Assembly: GCA_040766665.1 (NCBI GenBank)
Contig: JAXGQD010000002.1
Location: forward strand, 248,001 to 312,000
Direction: 5' to 3'
From: JAXGQD01 sp040766665
Lineage (GTDB): Bacteria; Bacillota; Clostridia; Saccharofermentanales; Fastidiosipilaceae
DNA: 64,000 nt
In this document: positions 26,193 to 34,238 of the stretch, piece by piece
Numbering within the stretch: the first letter of the stretch is position 1
Layout: every line of letters begins with the position of its first letter
Notes under the pieces: generated by a model
Told to the model about the DNA's origin: nothing
Seen by the model: only the letters and a program-made list of their open reading frames with translations
Databases searched by the model: none
Program-made: the position numbers and the translations under genes

Positions 26193-26414
26193 ATCACCCC
26201 TGTTTTGGAGGGGTGATATTGCTCAGCTGAGCGAGTTTCCGGTCCGGAAGTGGTTTGGCTCGCTGATCAAGGTGATTGGGATAAATGCGGGGTTGGCTGT
26301 TGTTCTGGAGATCTGGCGGTAGGCGGCGGCACAATATTTTCGCATAACTTTGGCAGTGGGGCCAAGATTTCCGCTTCCTACGACTACCTCCAAAGTTACG
26401 GCGCAACAATCTCC
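26193..26414 (+). ncRNA. Possible structured 5' leader upstream of the phosphate transporter
   Basis: The 537-bp gap between divergent genes holds several nested stems. They are ATCACCCCT/AGGGGTGAT (26193-26201 with 26209-26217), AGCGAG/CTCGCT (26230-26235 with 26259-26264, enclosing CCGG-CCGG), GGAGAT/ATCTCC (26307-26312 with 26409-26414) and TAACTTTGG/CCAAAGTTA (26345-26353 with 26390-26398). I could not match the pattern to a riboswitch class I know. No convincing coding frame crosses it. Confidence 0.35.
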
Positions 26415-26536
26415 GGGATTCCGAACGACAGAGCGTGGCGCTTCGTTTTCATGTTAATATGGATTTAATTGTTCGCAAACGGTCACTTAACCTTTTCGGA
26501 CGGCAACGACGGCACAAATCGGCAGGAAGGATTTAT

Positions 26537-27547
26537 ATGTCTATTGGCTTCATATTGCTCATTGTGCTGATTTGCGCGGCCATCTTTGTCAGTGCCTGGA
26601 CCGATGCACCCAACGTCATCACCACCATCGTGACTACACGTGTGCTCAATCCCACGGAAGCCATCACCCTGGCTGCAGTTTTTACCTTTATCGGCGTGGT
26701 GCTGTCCGGAACAGCCGTCGCCGCCACCACCGGCAGTTTACTCGAAGGCATATCGGAGGAAGTCGGGCTTTTGGCCATTGCTGCCTGCCTACTTGCGCTG
26801 ATTTTATGGTCACTCGCCGCTTGGTGGAATGGCCTTCCGACCAGTAAGACCCATGCCTTGGTCTCAGGTATGGCAGGTGCGGGCTTAGCTTTAGGTGGCA
26901 AAACCAGCCTCAACGAAGACAGCTATCGCCTAGTCCTATATGGTCTGTTTATCTCAACCTTCATCGGTCTCGCTTTGGCTTATGTTTTTACTTTGGCGGT
27001 GAAATATTTTGCCATGCGTCAAGAAACGGAGCGACGCAAAGCAAATCGCTTCTTTTCGGGCGGACAGATCCTCAGCGGCATCCTGCTGGCCTACAGCCAC
27101 GGGGCACAAGGCGGTCAGAAGTATTCGGGACTTTTATATATGACCTTGGTTTTTGGAGGTATAGTGGCAAAACCCGCCACCCCCGACTGGGAGCTACCGC
27201 TCACGGTATTGATGTTTACGGCTTTGTTTATGACTCTGGGCACTTCGGTCGGCGGCTACCGCATCGTGAAACATATCGGAATGGAGATGCTGCAACTTAA
27301 GAAATATCAGGGCTTCGGGGCCGATTTAGCGGCTTCACTGAGCCTGATTGGCGCAACGCAGCTCGGCATACCGCTCAGCACTACCATGACCAAAGCCTGT
27401 GCCATGATGGGCGCAGCAGCGGAGCGGGGCAGACGCGGCATACGTTTTAAAGTCGCACACAAGCTGCTTTTGGCTTGGGTTCTGACTTTTCCAGCTTGTT
27501 TGGTTTTGGGCTTTGGTTTTGCCAAACTCTTGCAGCTGATTACGTAA
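26537..27547 (+). CDS. PiT-family inorganic phosphate transporter
   Basis: This 336-residue membrane protein belongs to the low-affinity, ion-coupled PiT family. The two family repeats appear as SAWTDAPNVI near the N-terminus and AYSHGAQGGQKYSG in the second half, with about ten hydrophobic segments. The ATG at 26537 is chosen for the GGAAGGA just upstream; an upstream in-frame ATG at 26435 adds a charged, non-conserved stretch. A DUF47 protein follows 27 nt later, the usual PiT partner. Confidence 0.93.
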   Translation: MSIGFILLIVLICAAIFVSAWTDAPNVITTIVTTRVLNPTEAITLAAVFTFIGVVLSGTAVAATTGSLLEGISEEVGLLAIAACLLALILWSLAAWWNGLPTSKTHALVSGMAGAGLALGGKTSLNEDSYRLVLYGLFISTFIGLALAYVFTLAVKYFAMRQETERRKANRFFSGGQILSGILLAYSHGAQGGQKYSGLLYMTLVFGGIVAKPATPDWELPLTVLMFTALFMTLGTSVGGYRIVKHIGMEMLQLKKYQGFGADLAASLSLIGATQLGIPLSTTMTKACAMMGAAAERGRRGIRFKVAHKLLLAWVLTFPACLVLGFGFAKLLQLIT

Positions 27548-27574
27548 TGTATGGAAAGATATAGGTGAGATAAA

Positions 27575-28205
27575 ATGCAAACCATGATTCATAAAGCCAA
27601 CTTCGATTACTATGAAATGTTTCGCGATGCCTCCCGCATTTCTGAAAAAGCGGCACAGACTCTGCAAAACGCCCTCATCTCCGGGACTGTGAACCAAAGC
27701 GAGTTGGCGGAAGTGAAACACATCGAAAACGAAGGCGACCGGCTGATGCATGAAGCAATGCGTGTGCTGGAACGTGCCTTTATCACACCTTTGGATTTCA
27801 ATGATATGGTGGCACTTTTGCAAAGTATCGAGCGTGTCACGGACGCCATTGACCAAGTCGCACAGCATTTTTACATGCTGCATATTCACCGTTCGGACAG
27901 CTACATTGATGAGCTGGTGGATTTGCTGGTCAAAGCGACCTACGCTCTAAGTGTGCTCTGCGATGTCCTGCACGAGCACAAGCGCTCTCCCGAACGTTTG
28001 CGTGAACAGATTATCGCCATTAATCGCTATGAGGAGTCTGCCGACCAGGTTTATCTCGGAGCGGTGCACAATTTATGACGGCGCTACCGCGGCCTTGGAC
28101 GTCATGCGTCTGCAAGCCATTTACACCAAGTTGGAAGACGCTTTGGATTGCTGTGAAGATGTGGCCGATGTTGTGGAAACCGTCCTGGTGGCATCAGACA
28201 TTTAA
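27575..28205 (+). CDS. DUF47 (PhoU-like) phosphate transport regulator, frameshifted
   Basis: DUF47 proteins are all-helical PhoU relatives encoded with PiT transporters and thought to modulate them. The first frame ends in DQVYLGAVHNL at 28078. The remaining conserved part (LEDALDCCEDVADVVETVLVASDI) is in another frame to 28205. Removing one T from the TTT run at about 28072-28075 restores HNYDG and a protein of about 210 residues, the normal length. Apart from that base the gene looks intact. Confidence 0.85.
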
Positions 28206-28334
28206 GTTTATTTATATTTGAATTGATCTACACTTGACCTGGCTTTGATTCGATTTCGTTTTTTGTATGGGCTGGTTTGTGTTTGGGCTGGTTTATATTT
28301 TTGTTCGATTGTCAGAGCGTGATGCGTTGCACGG

Positions 28335-28756
28335 TCAATCACTGAGCGGTTCTGCGCCCAGTTTGCGATAGAAGGCAGCGCGTTTTCGTTCCAGTCTAAA
28401 CAGGACCACTCCATACGACCGTAGCCACGTGTTTTGGCGAGGTTTAAAGAGGTGGAGGAAAAGGCTTTTGCCAATGCCTTGCTTGCGATATTCCGGCAAA
28501 ACCAATCCTCCGACAAACCCCTTTTCCAAAGAAGGTCGAGAAAGAACTAAAAAAGAGCGCGTAAGCAACGGCCTTTTCCCTCGCTCTCAGCGAGATGACT
28601 TCGGCTGCGTTTTTTCCGGAAAAGCCACTCTTCAAGAATTGCGGCGTCGACAGTCACCTGATCTGAAAGTCGCTCAAAAGCGGCCAATTCGCGGATGAGC
28701 ATGAGGATGGTGTCGATGTCATCCGGGCTTGCGTTGCGAAATTGAATATTCTGCAT
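28335..28756 (-). pseudogene. GNAT-family N-acetyltransferase remnant
   Basis: The pieces resemble a diamine or spermidine-type acetyltransferase of about 155 residues but are spread over all three minus frames. They are MQNIQFRNASPDD...AILEEWLFRK (28756 downward), KNAAEVISLRARE and YALFFSSFSTFFGKG in a second frame, VGGLVLPEYRKQGIGKSLF (the acetyl-CoA loop) in a third, then RMEWSCLDWNENA and AAFYRKLGAEPLSD. At least three frame changes are needed to join them, so it is broken as sequenced. Confidence 0.8.
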
Positions 28757-28886
28757 GTTTAGCTTTGCCTTTCTGTTCTATGGAAGAAGCGATTGGGGGC
28801 GTGGAATCGTACGATTCATTTCGTCCCGGTTCATTTTACATGAAAACACGTCGCACGGCGGAGAGACGTCGGCAGCGCTCTGATCC

Positions 28887-28949
28887 GTCGCGCTGCTTGG
28901 GCGGCTGCGACTCCTTCTCTAATCTGTCGCAGGGCTTGCTTGGTGCGAC
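28887..28949 (+). repeat. Two hairpin repeats of the GTCGC...GCGAC family
   Basis: Units lie at 28887-28911 and 28926-28949 (39-nt period). The second is a variant with CAGGGCTTGCTTGGT in the middle, nearly identical to the unit at 30817-30840. The two variants flank the broken IS110 element. The rest of 28757-29431 holds degenerate ATCCAAG motifs of the 225-bp repeat and probably the downstream end of the insertion sequence. Confidence 0.75.
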
Positions 28950-29431
28950 ACCTCTTGAAAATAATCGGCCAAGCAAAAAACCGACAAAAAATCCGTTAAT
29001 CCAAGAATGCCAAGGCTTTGAAGCCGAGAATACATATGATTCGCCGTTTTAGGGACAGATTCGATAATCCAAGTTAGCAAAGAGCAACTGCGGATTAACG
29101 AAAAACTGTTATGAAGTGACCCTTGTCAAGTATGTTTTTCGTTCCGATTAAATCATTTAGAAACTTCCTTCCTAGAGGAAGGTTCAGAGGGTTGATTCGA
29201 CAGTTCTCGGCATTGGCCATTCTGTTATACGCGGATTCGGTCATCCTTACCGCGGGTCAATGGTTCTGAGTTCTACAGTCTTACGACGTGAATCACAGTT
29301 TCCTGTGTCAACAACTTTTTTTCGTAGTCACTCGAACCTGTCTGTCCATCAAAACCTCTGAACCTCCCTCCAGACATGGTGTCATGGATCTTTACTTTTG
29401 CTGTCTCTGCTGCTGTTTGGTGATCTGTTTT

Positions 29432-30589
29432 TTATCTTGCTGGTGCTTGTACTGGTTCTCGGTGTTCTGTCATCATCCCCCAAACGAAACCGGCTAACTC
29501 CCGAGCGATAGCGGTTACCGCAACATTGTGTTTTTTAGACTGACGTTTCATGCGATAGAATTTTCGTTTCAAGCGTTCGCTCGCACGATCCGCATATGCA
29601 ATGACATCGGGCGCCTTTCCTTCTTGTCGTTTGCGTAAATCGCGAGACTTTTGGCCAATAGACCCTCGGGTATAACACTGAGCGGCTTCTACAAGTACTC
29701 TTCGGATATGGGTGTTTCCTGCTTTTCGTAATGCTCGTTCGTTTGTGTGTCTCCGCTGGAGTGCTCTCCTGGGACCAATCCGAGATAGGCGGCATAGTGG
29801 GCGGCTGTTCTAAACCGTTGGAAATCACTCGTTTCCACTAGGATAGTCATCGCACTGTAAGTCTTAATCCCTACGAAACAACAAGCTGTTCTACTTTTTC
29901 TCGGTAAGCGTCGAGTTGAGCAAACTCTTCTATCCGTCGATCAAAGGCGTCAAGCTTGTCACTCGTTGCCGATAGCTCGAGAGGAGTATTCTTGCAAGGT
30001 CTCCTTCAGAATCGGATCTAATGACAAACGACTGAGCAGGTTAAATGGGCCGCCGTCCAGTAGCTTTTGTGAGCGTCATACGCGCATTGGCCATTACGAA
30101 GACAAAGGCCCTGAATCTCTTGCTTGAGCATTTTGAACTTCTTTTGTGGTCGTCTCGCATACGGATTGTACTGCTTAATCATGTCATCTTGAACGCTTAG
30201 GATAGATGCGACTGTAGGTTCCATAGGCCAAGCTTTTGGCAATCTTTTCGGCATCGAGACGATCCGTCTTGATGCCGATGCTTCTGGTATCGGGGCATGC
30301 TACTTGGTGCCATGACATGACAGGTGATGCCTTTTTGGCGTAACTGATAATAGAGGGTATAGCCCATGCAACCTGCCTCATAGCCACAGCGAAGCGGACC
30401 TCGTCCTTGTCCGGTGTTGTAAGAAATTTTTCTTCAATACGATCAAATATTTCTCGATCAGATGGCTGTCTGGATCCAAAGTCGTTTGAGCAAAGGATTT
30501 GTCCTCTCCGTACATGCTGGGCTCTAAGCAGCACAGGGTGTAGCTGTTTTTGTGGACATCGATTCCGACATAAATTATATACTTTCCAT
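29432..30589 (-). pseudogene. IS110-family transposase, multiply frameshifted
   Basis: The minus strand encodes an IS110-type DEDD recombinase in pieces. The N-terminus IYVGIDVHKNSYTLCCLEPS (with the first catalytic Asp) follows ATG 30589 and GGAGGT but needs removal of two bases. A middle segment (GIKTDRLDAEKIAKSLAYGTY) is in another frame. The C-terminal transposase_20-like part (AAHYAAYLGLVPGEHSSG, RKAGNTHIRRVLVEAA, ELAGFVWGMMTEH) ends at 29432. The joined length of about 385 residues is normal. IS110 elements lack terminal inverted repeats and encode a bridge RNA in a non-coding end, so the exact ends are not visible. Confidence 0.82.
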
Positions 30590-30778
30590 TGAGTGACCTC
30601 CATTGTATGCGGTAATGCCGCTGGCTGTTTTACAATTCCAGACTAACGGATAAATCCACGTTGTTGCAATGCGGGGTACTTCATATTTACGGTAATATGC
30701 GTCATTCACTTGAATCATTGTGTAAAAATTCAATTTTTCTTGGATTATCGAAAATTTTTGCCAAATACAATAGGCGGG

Positions 30779-30840
30779 GTCGCAGCCACCCAGGCAGCGC
30801 CGACACTTTCAAATCTGTCGCAGGGCTTGCTTGGTGCGAC
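30779..30840 (+). repeat. Two hairpin repeats of the GTCGC...GCGAC family
   Basis: Units lie at 30779-30804 (opposite orientation, ending CCGAC) and 30817-30840. They follow a fragment resembling the end of the 225-bp repeat (CTTGGATTATCG and AAATTTTTGCCA, 30739-30764). Confidence 0.7.
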
Positions 30841-30938
30841 ACCTCTTGAAAGACTTCGGTACTTTGTTTGCAAAATTTTCGTTTGTACAAATATTCAGTA
30901 GTCTTCGTTCTTGGAATCACCGAGTTTTCAGAGTTTTT

Positions 30939-30993
30939 ACTATACAATTTACGTTTGTCAAATGGCTGCTTGTACAAACGTAAAAAATGTAGT
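30939..30993. repeat. 55-bp palindromic element, second copy
   Basis: ACTATACAATTTACGTTTGT pairs with most of ACAAACGTAAAAAATGTAGT. It is related to 14905-14960 and 55629-55755; all three share a TTTCAG-N2-TTTT flank on the left. Confidence 0.7.
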
Positions 30994-31071
30994 GGATTTA
31001 CAGAAAAATCAGGAAAATGCCTGTTTTCCCCCGTCCAATTTTGGCAAAACGAAAATTTTGTAGTATGACCG

Positions 31072-31265
31072 CCGAATCCTAAACTCCTCCCCAAACAAAT
31101 CCTAAACTTCACACCAAGTCCCAAATCCAATCCATGTCCACCCCTAAACCAAACCAAAGTCCAGCCAAAACCCAATCCCAAGTCCACCTCCAAGCCAATA
31201 CCAATCCCAACACAACCCAGCCTCTACCAAATAAAATCGCCCTGCCCCTCCTTCCCATCAACAAA
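31072..31265 (+). other. G-poor, C/A-rich low-complexity tract
   Basis: About 190 nt consist mostly of C and A with short CCNAA-type words and very few Gs on this strand. A similar tract lies at 56139-56330, and the G/T-rich complement pattern appears at 28206-28310. It ends 56 nt before the peroxiredoxin gene. No ORF or structure explains it. Confidence 0.6.
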
Positions 31266-31321
31266 CGGAATTGTTAAGCTGTTACTAGGAAACAGAAAGC
31301 CCAAATATGGAGGAAATCGAT

Positions 31322-31789
31322 ATGTCAGATTGGTTGGAAGCCGGCACAGTCGCACCGGACTTTACTTTGGAAGATATGGACGGCAAAAAGCACTCCCTGA
31401 GTGATTTCAGAGGAAAAACCGTGGTGCTTTATTTTTATCCGAAAGACATGACGGCTGCACAACGAGGCCTGCAGTTTAGGGATTATGGGGAGGATTTTGC
31501 CAAACTGAATGCGGTCGTGATTGGTGTGAGCGCGGATAAGCCGGACAGTCACCGCAAGTTCAGCGAAAAGTACGGTCTGAATTTTCTGCTGCTTTCGGAC
31601 CCGCAACACAAAGTGCTGGAGAGTTATGGCTCCTGGCGCGAGAAGAATCTCTATGGCAAAATCAGCCTCGGCATCGCACGTTCCACTTTTATCATCGGTC
31701 CGGACGGAGTCATCCAAAAGGTCTATAAAAAAGCGCGGGCTGCGACTAACGCAGAGGATGTCCTGAAGTTGCTTCAAGGCATGAAATAA
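31322..31789 (+). CDS. Peroxiredoxin, Bcp/PrxQ family, active-site cysteines out of frame
   Basis: The 155-residue frame is a clear AhpC/TSA-type peroxiredoxin (APDFTLEDMDGKKHSLSDFRGK, VVLYFYPKDMT, VIGVSADKPDSHRKF, RSTFIIGPDG). The ATG at 31322 has GGAGG nearby. The family motif PGCTTEAC should follow YPKDMT, but the frame reads AAQRGLQF. The DNA still contains both TGC codons (31456-31458 and 31470-31472) in shifted frames, as if several bases were lost with zero net frame change. As sequenced, the peroxidatic cysteine is absent and the protein would be inactive. Confidence 0.88.
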   Translation: MSDWLEAGTVAPDFTLEDMDGKKHSLSDFRGKTVVLYFYPKDMTAAQRGLQFRDYGEDFAKLNAVVIGVSADKPDSHRKFSEKYGLNFLLLSDPQHKVLESYGSWREKNLYGKISLGIARSTFIIGPDGVIQKVYKKARAATNAEDVLKLLQGMK

Positions 31790-31840
31790 GGCCTCCGCTC
31801 TACGAGAAGAAGCCTTTCAAATTGGACCTATGAAAAATCT

Positions 31841-32830
31841 CTAAACAAGTAACAAAGCCACAAAATCCTCTTGCGAGAGATTATTGAAATAGTCATTGAC
31901 ATTTAAGCCTTGTAAAGCTGCGTGGAGCGCATCCGCCTCCAAACGCACGCCGACCAGGGCTTTTTTCAAATCTTCTTTGTCGCCGTTACCGAAATAATCC
32001 CCGAAGACATCAAAAGAGGTGATCAGCCCTTTCTCCAAGTTGAGGTGCAGCTCCAGTTTACCCACCCCTTCAAAGCGGCGTTCTTTGACCACACTGAACT
32101 GTTGCGAACTGCCGTAATTCCAGTCCCATAGACCATAGCGTTCGTTCATGATTTCAGTGGTGCGCTGCAAATCAGCCTCGCTCCATTCGTAGCGGTGCAT
32201 CTCCTGCCCTTCAAACATCGTCTCCACTAAAAGCGTTTTAAAGACTTCCAGCGGGACCGGGTCATGCATATAGGCCTGAATGTTGGTGACACGACTGCGC
32301 ACCGATTTGATGCCCTTGGCGGCCATTTTATCTTTGGAGGGTGCCAGCGCCTTGCTCACCGCGTCCATATCCGCGTTATAGAGGATGGTGCCGTGATGCA
32401 TGATGCGGCCGTGCTTGAGGTACTGTGCATTACCGGAAAACTTTTTCCCATCGACCGTCATATCATTGCGCCCGCTGACTTCCGCCGGAACACCGAGCTT
32501 ATTCAGTGCAGCGACCACCGGTCTGCAGAAAGTGGCAAAATCAAAGCCCCCGTCCCCACTATTGTCCGCAATTACTGTGTAATTGAGGTTGCCTAAATCG
32601 TGATAGACAGCCCCGCCACCAGATAAGCGCCGCACCACAGAAACATCGTGGCTTTCAACGTAGGCGCGGTTGATTTCGGCAAAAGTATTCTGATGCTTGC
32701 CAACGATGATGGAGTTGGCGTTTTGCCAGAGCATAAAATACTCTTCCGAGCGGTCCATTTCGTCAAAAACATACTGCTCAAGGGCCAGGTTAAAATGCGG
32801 GTCAGTTGAGGGGGATTCTAGATAAATCAT
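31841..32830 (-). CDS. lplA: Lipoate-protein ligase LplA
   Basis: This 329-residue ligase attaches free lipoate to lipoyl domains using ATP. Family motifs are RRLSGGGAVYHDLGNLNYT, DMTVDGKKFSGNAQ (with the catalytic lysine) and HHGTILYNADMD, followed by the C-terminal accessory domain. The ATG at 32830 is chosen because conserved sequence starts there and AAAGGA is upstream; the longer frame adds 52 non-conserved residues. It is convergent with the peroxiredoxin gene. No lipoyl-dependent dehydrogenase is in the window. Confidence 0.94.
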   Translation of the reverse strand: MIYLESPSTDPHFNLALEQYVFDEMDRSEEYFMLWQNANSIIVGKHQNTFAEINRAYVESHDVSVVRRLSGGGAVYHDLGNLNYTVIADNSGDGGFDFATFCRPVVAALNKLGVPAEVSGRNDMTVDGKKFSGNAQYLKHGRIMHHGTILYNADMDAVSKALAPSKDKMAAKGIKSVRSRVTNIQAYMHDPVPLEVFKTLLVETMFEGQEMHRYEWSEADLQRTTEIMNERYGLWDWNYGSSQQFSVVKERRFEGVGKLELHLNLEKGLITSFDVFGDYFGNGDKEDLKKALVGVRLEADALHAALQGLNVNDYFNNLSQEDFVALLLV

Positions 32831-32941
32831 GGGCTGTCCTTTCAAACTGCGATATTGCTGGGAACTATTGTAGCACGGCTGACGCGCGCCCTCAAAAGGG
32901 TTATGATAGGCACATAGCAGAACAAATGTGGAGGGCAAAAG

Positions 32942-34238
32942 ATGGGCACAAAAAAACAGTTTCAGCCGCGCCTCGGCGCTCGCCAATGGTCAGCCTTAAT
33001 CATCGTCGGTCTCTTCGGCCAAATCGCCTGGACTATCGAGAACATGTACTTCAATCTCTTTGTCTACAAAACCATCAGCGATGAGCCTTCCATCATCGCC
33101 ACCATGGTGGCTGCTTCCGCCATCGTTGCCACGCTCACCACCCTGCTCATGGGTGCGCTTTCCGACAAACTGGGACGGCGCAAAGCCTTTATCGCCTTGG
33201 GCTACATCCTCTGGGGGCTGAGCACCATGGCTTTTGCCCTTATCTCTCCCGAGAACCTGCACCGCCTTTTACCCGGCGTCAATGCCATTCAGGCGGCTGC
33301 GGTTACTGTCATTATTATGGACTGCGTGATGACCTTTTTTGGTTCCACGGCCAACGATGCCGCCTTCAACGCCTGGGTCACCGACATCACAGTCCCGGAA
33401 AATCGCGGGCGTGTCGAAGCGGTGCTGGCGGTCTTGCCGCTCTTGTCTTTATTGTTGGTTTTTGCCGCTTTTGACGGTTTGACACAGAGTGGGCGCTGGT
33501 CAGACTTCTTTCTGATAATCGGCGGTATGACCCTGATTGTTGGCTTTCTCAGCCTGTTTCTGATTAAGGACAAGCGCTTGAAGGGGCCTCCGAACCCTTC
33601 CGTGACACTTTGCTTTATGGGCTCAAACCCGGCGTCATAAGTAGTTTGCCGAAACTCTATCTGGCCTTTGGTGCCATGCTGCTTTCCTCGGCCGCGACAC
33701 AGATTTACATGCCCTATCTCATCATTTACATCCAGAACTACCTGAAAATTGACAACTATGCCTTGGTTTTGGCCGTCGTGCTCATCGGAACTTCTGCAAT
33801 CGCGCTTTTAGGGGGCAGTTGATTGATCGCTTTGGCAAAATCCGCCTCGCCTACCCGCCCTTTTCATCGAATTGCTTGGTTTGCTGGGGATGTTTTTGCC
33901 GCTCAATGCTCTCGGTCATCTTCGCCGGCCTGATCATGATTGCGGGTTTCATGCTGCTGGCAGCCTGTATTAACGGTCTGATCAAAGACGAGTTGCCGGA
34001 AGGTATGGCAGGGCGTTTTCAGGGTGTGCGCATGATTTTTGCCGTGATGCTGCCCATGATTATCGGCCCCTTTATCGGCAGTGAGGTGATCAGTAACTCA
34101 CCTGCACAATATGTCGACCTGGGTGTCAGTAAACGTGTGCCGACGCCGCCGATTTTTCTGGCTGCCGCGGTGCTCCTGCTCTTTACGCTCATTCCGCTAT
34201 ATCGTTTACAAATGAAGTCACAGGGGGAAGTGGCATGA
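32942..34238 (+). pseudogene. MFS transporter, broken by several frameshifts
   Basis: Joined pieces give about 430 residues of a 12-helix carrier, probably of the sugar/glycoside-transporting type. Frame 1 (32942-33640) holds the N-terminal half including MGALSDKLGRRKAFIALGY. A lost G in a G-run near 33583 moves the reading to 33610-33822. A lost A near 33816 moves it to 33819-34238 (LIDRFGKIRLAYP, then SVIFAGLIMIAGFMLL). A further compensating pair is likely at 33862-33912. The stop overlaps the GH2 start (ATGA), so the pair once formed a translationally coupled sugar-use operon. Confidence 0.85.

Noticed and set aside
26435..26536. Longer N-terminus for the PiT transporter
   Set aside because: The extra 34 residues are basic and unlike the family; a good ribosome binding site precedes the ATG at 26537.
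28429..29052. Small plus-strand ORFs near the GNAT remnant
   Set aside because: They overlap recognisable acetyltransferase fragments or repeat elements and show no protein-like pattern.
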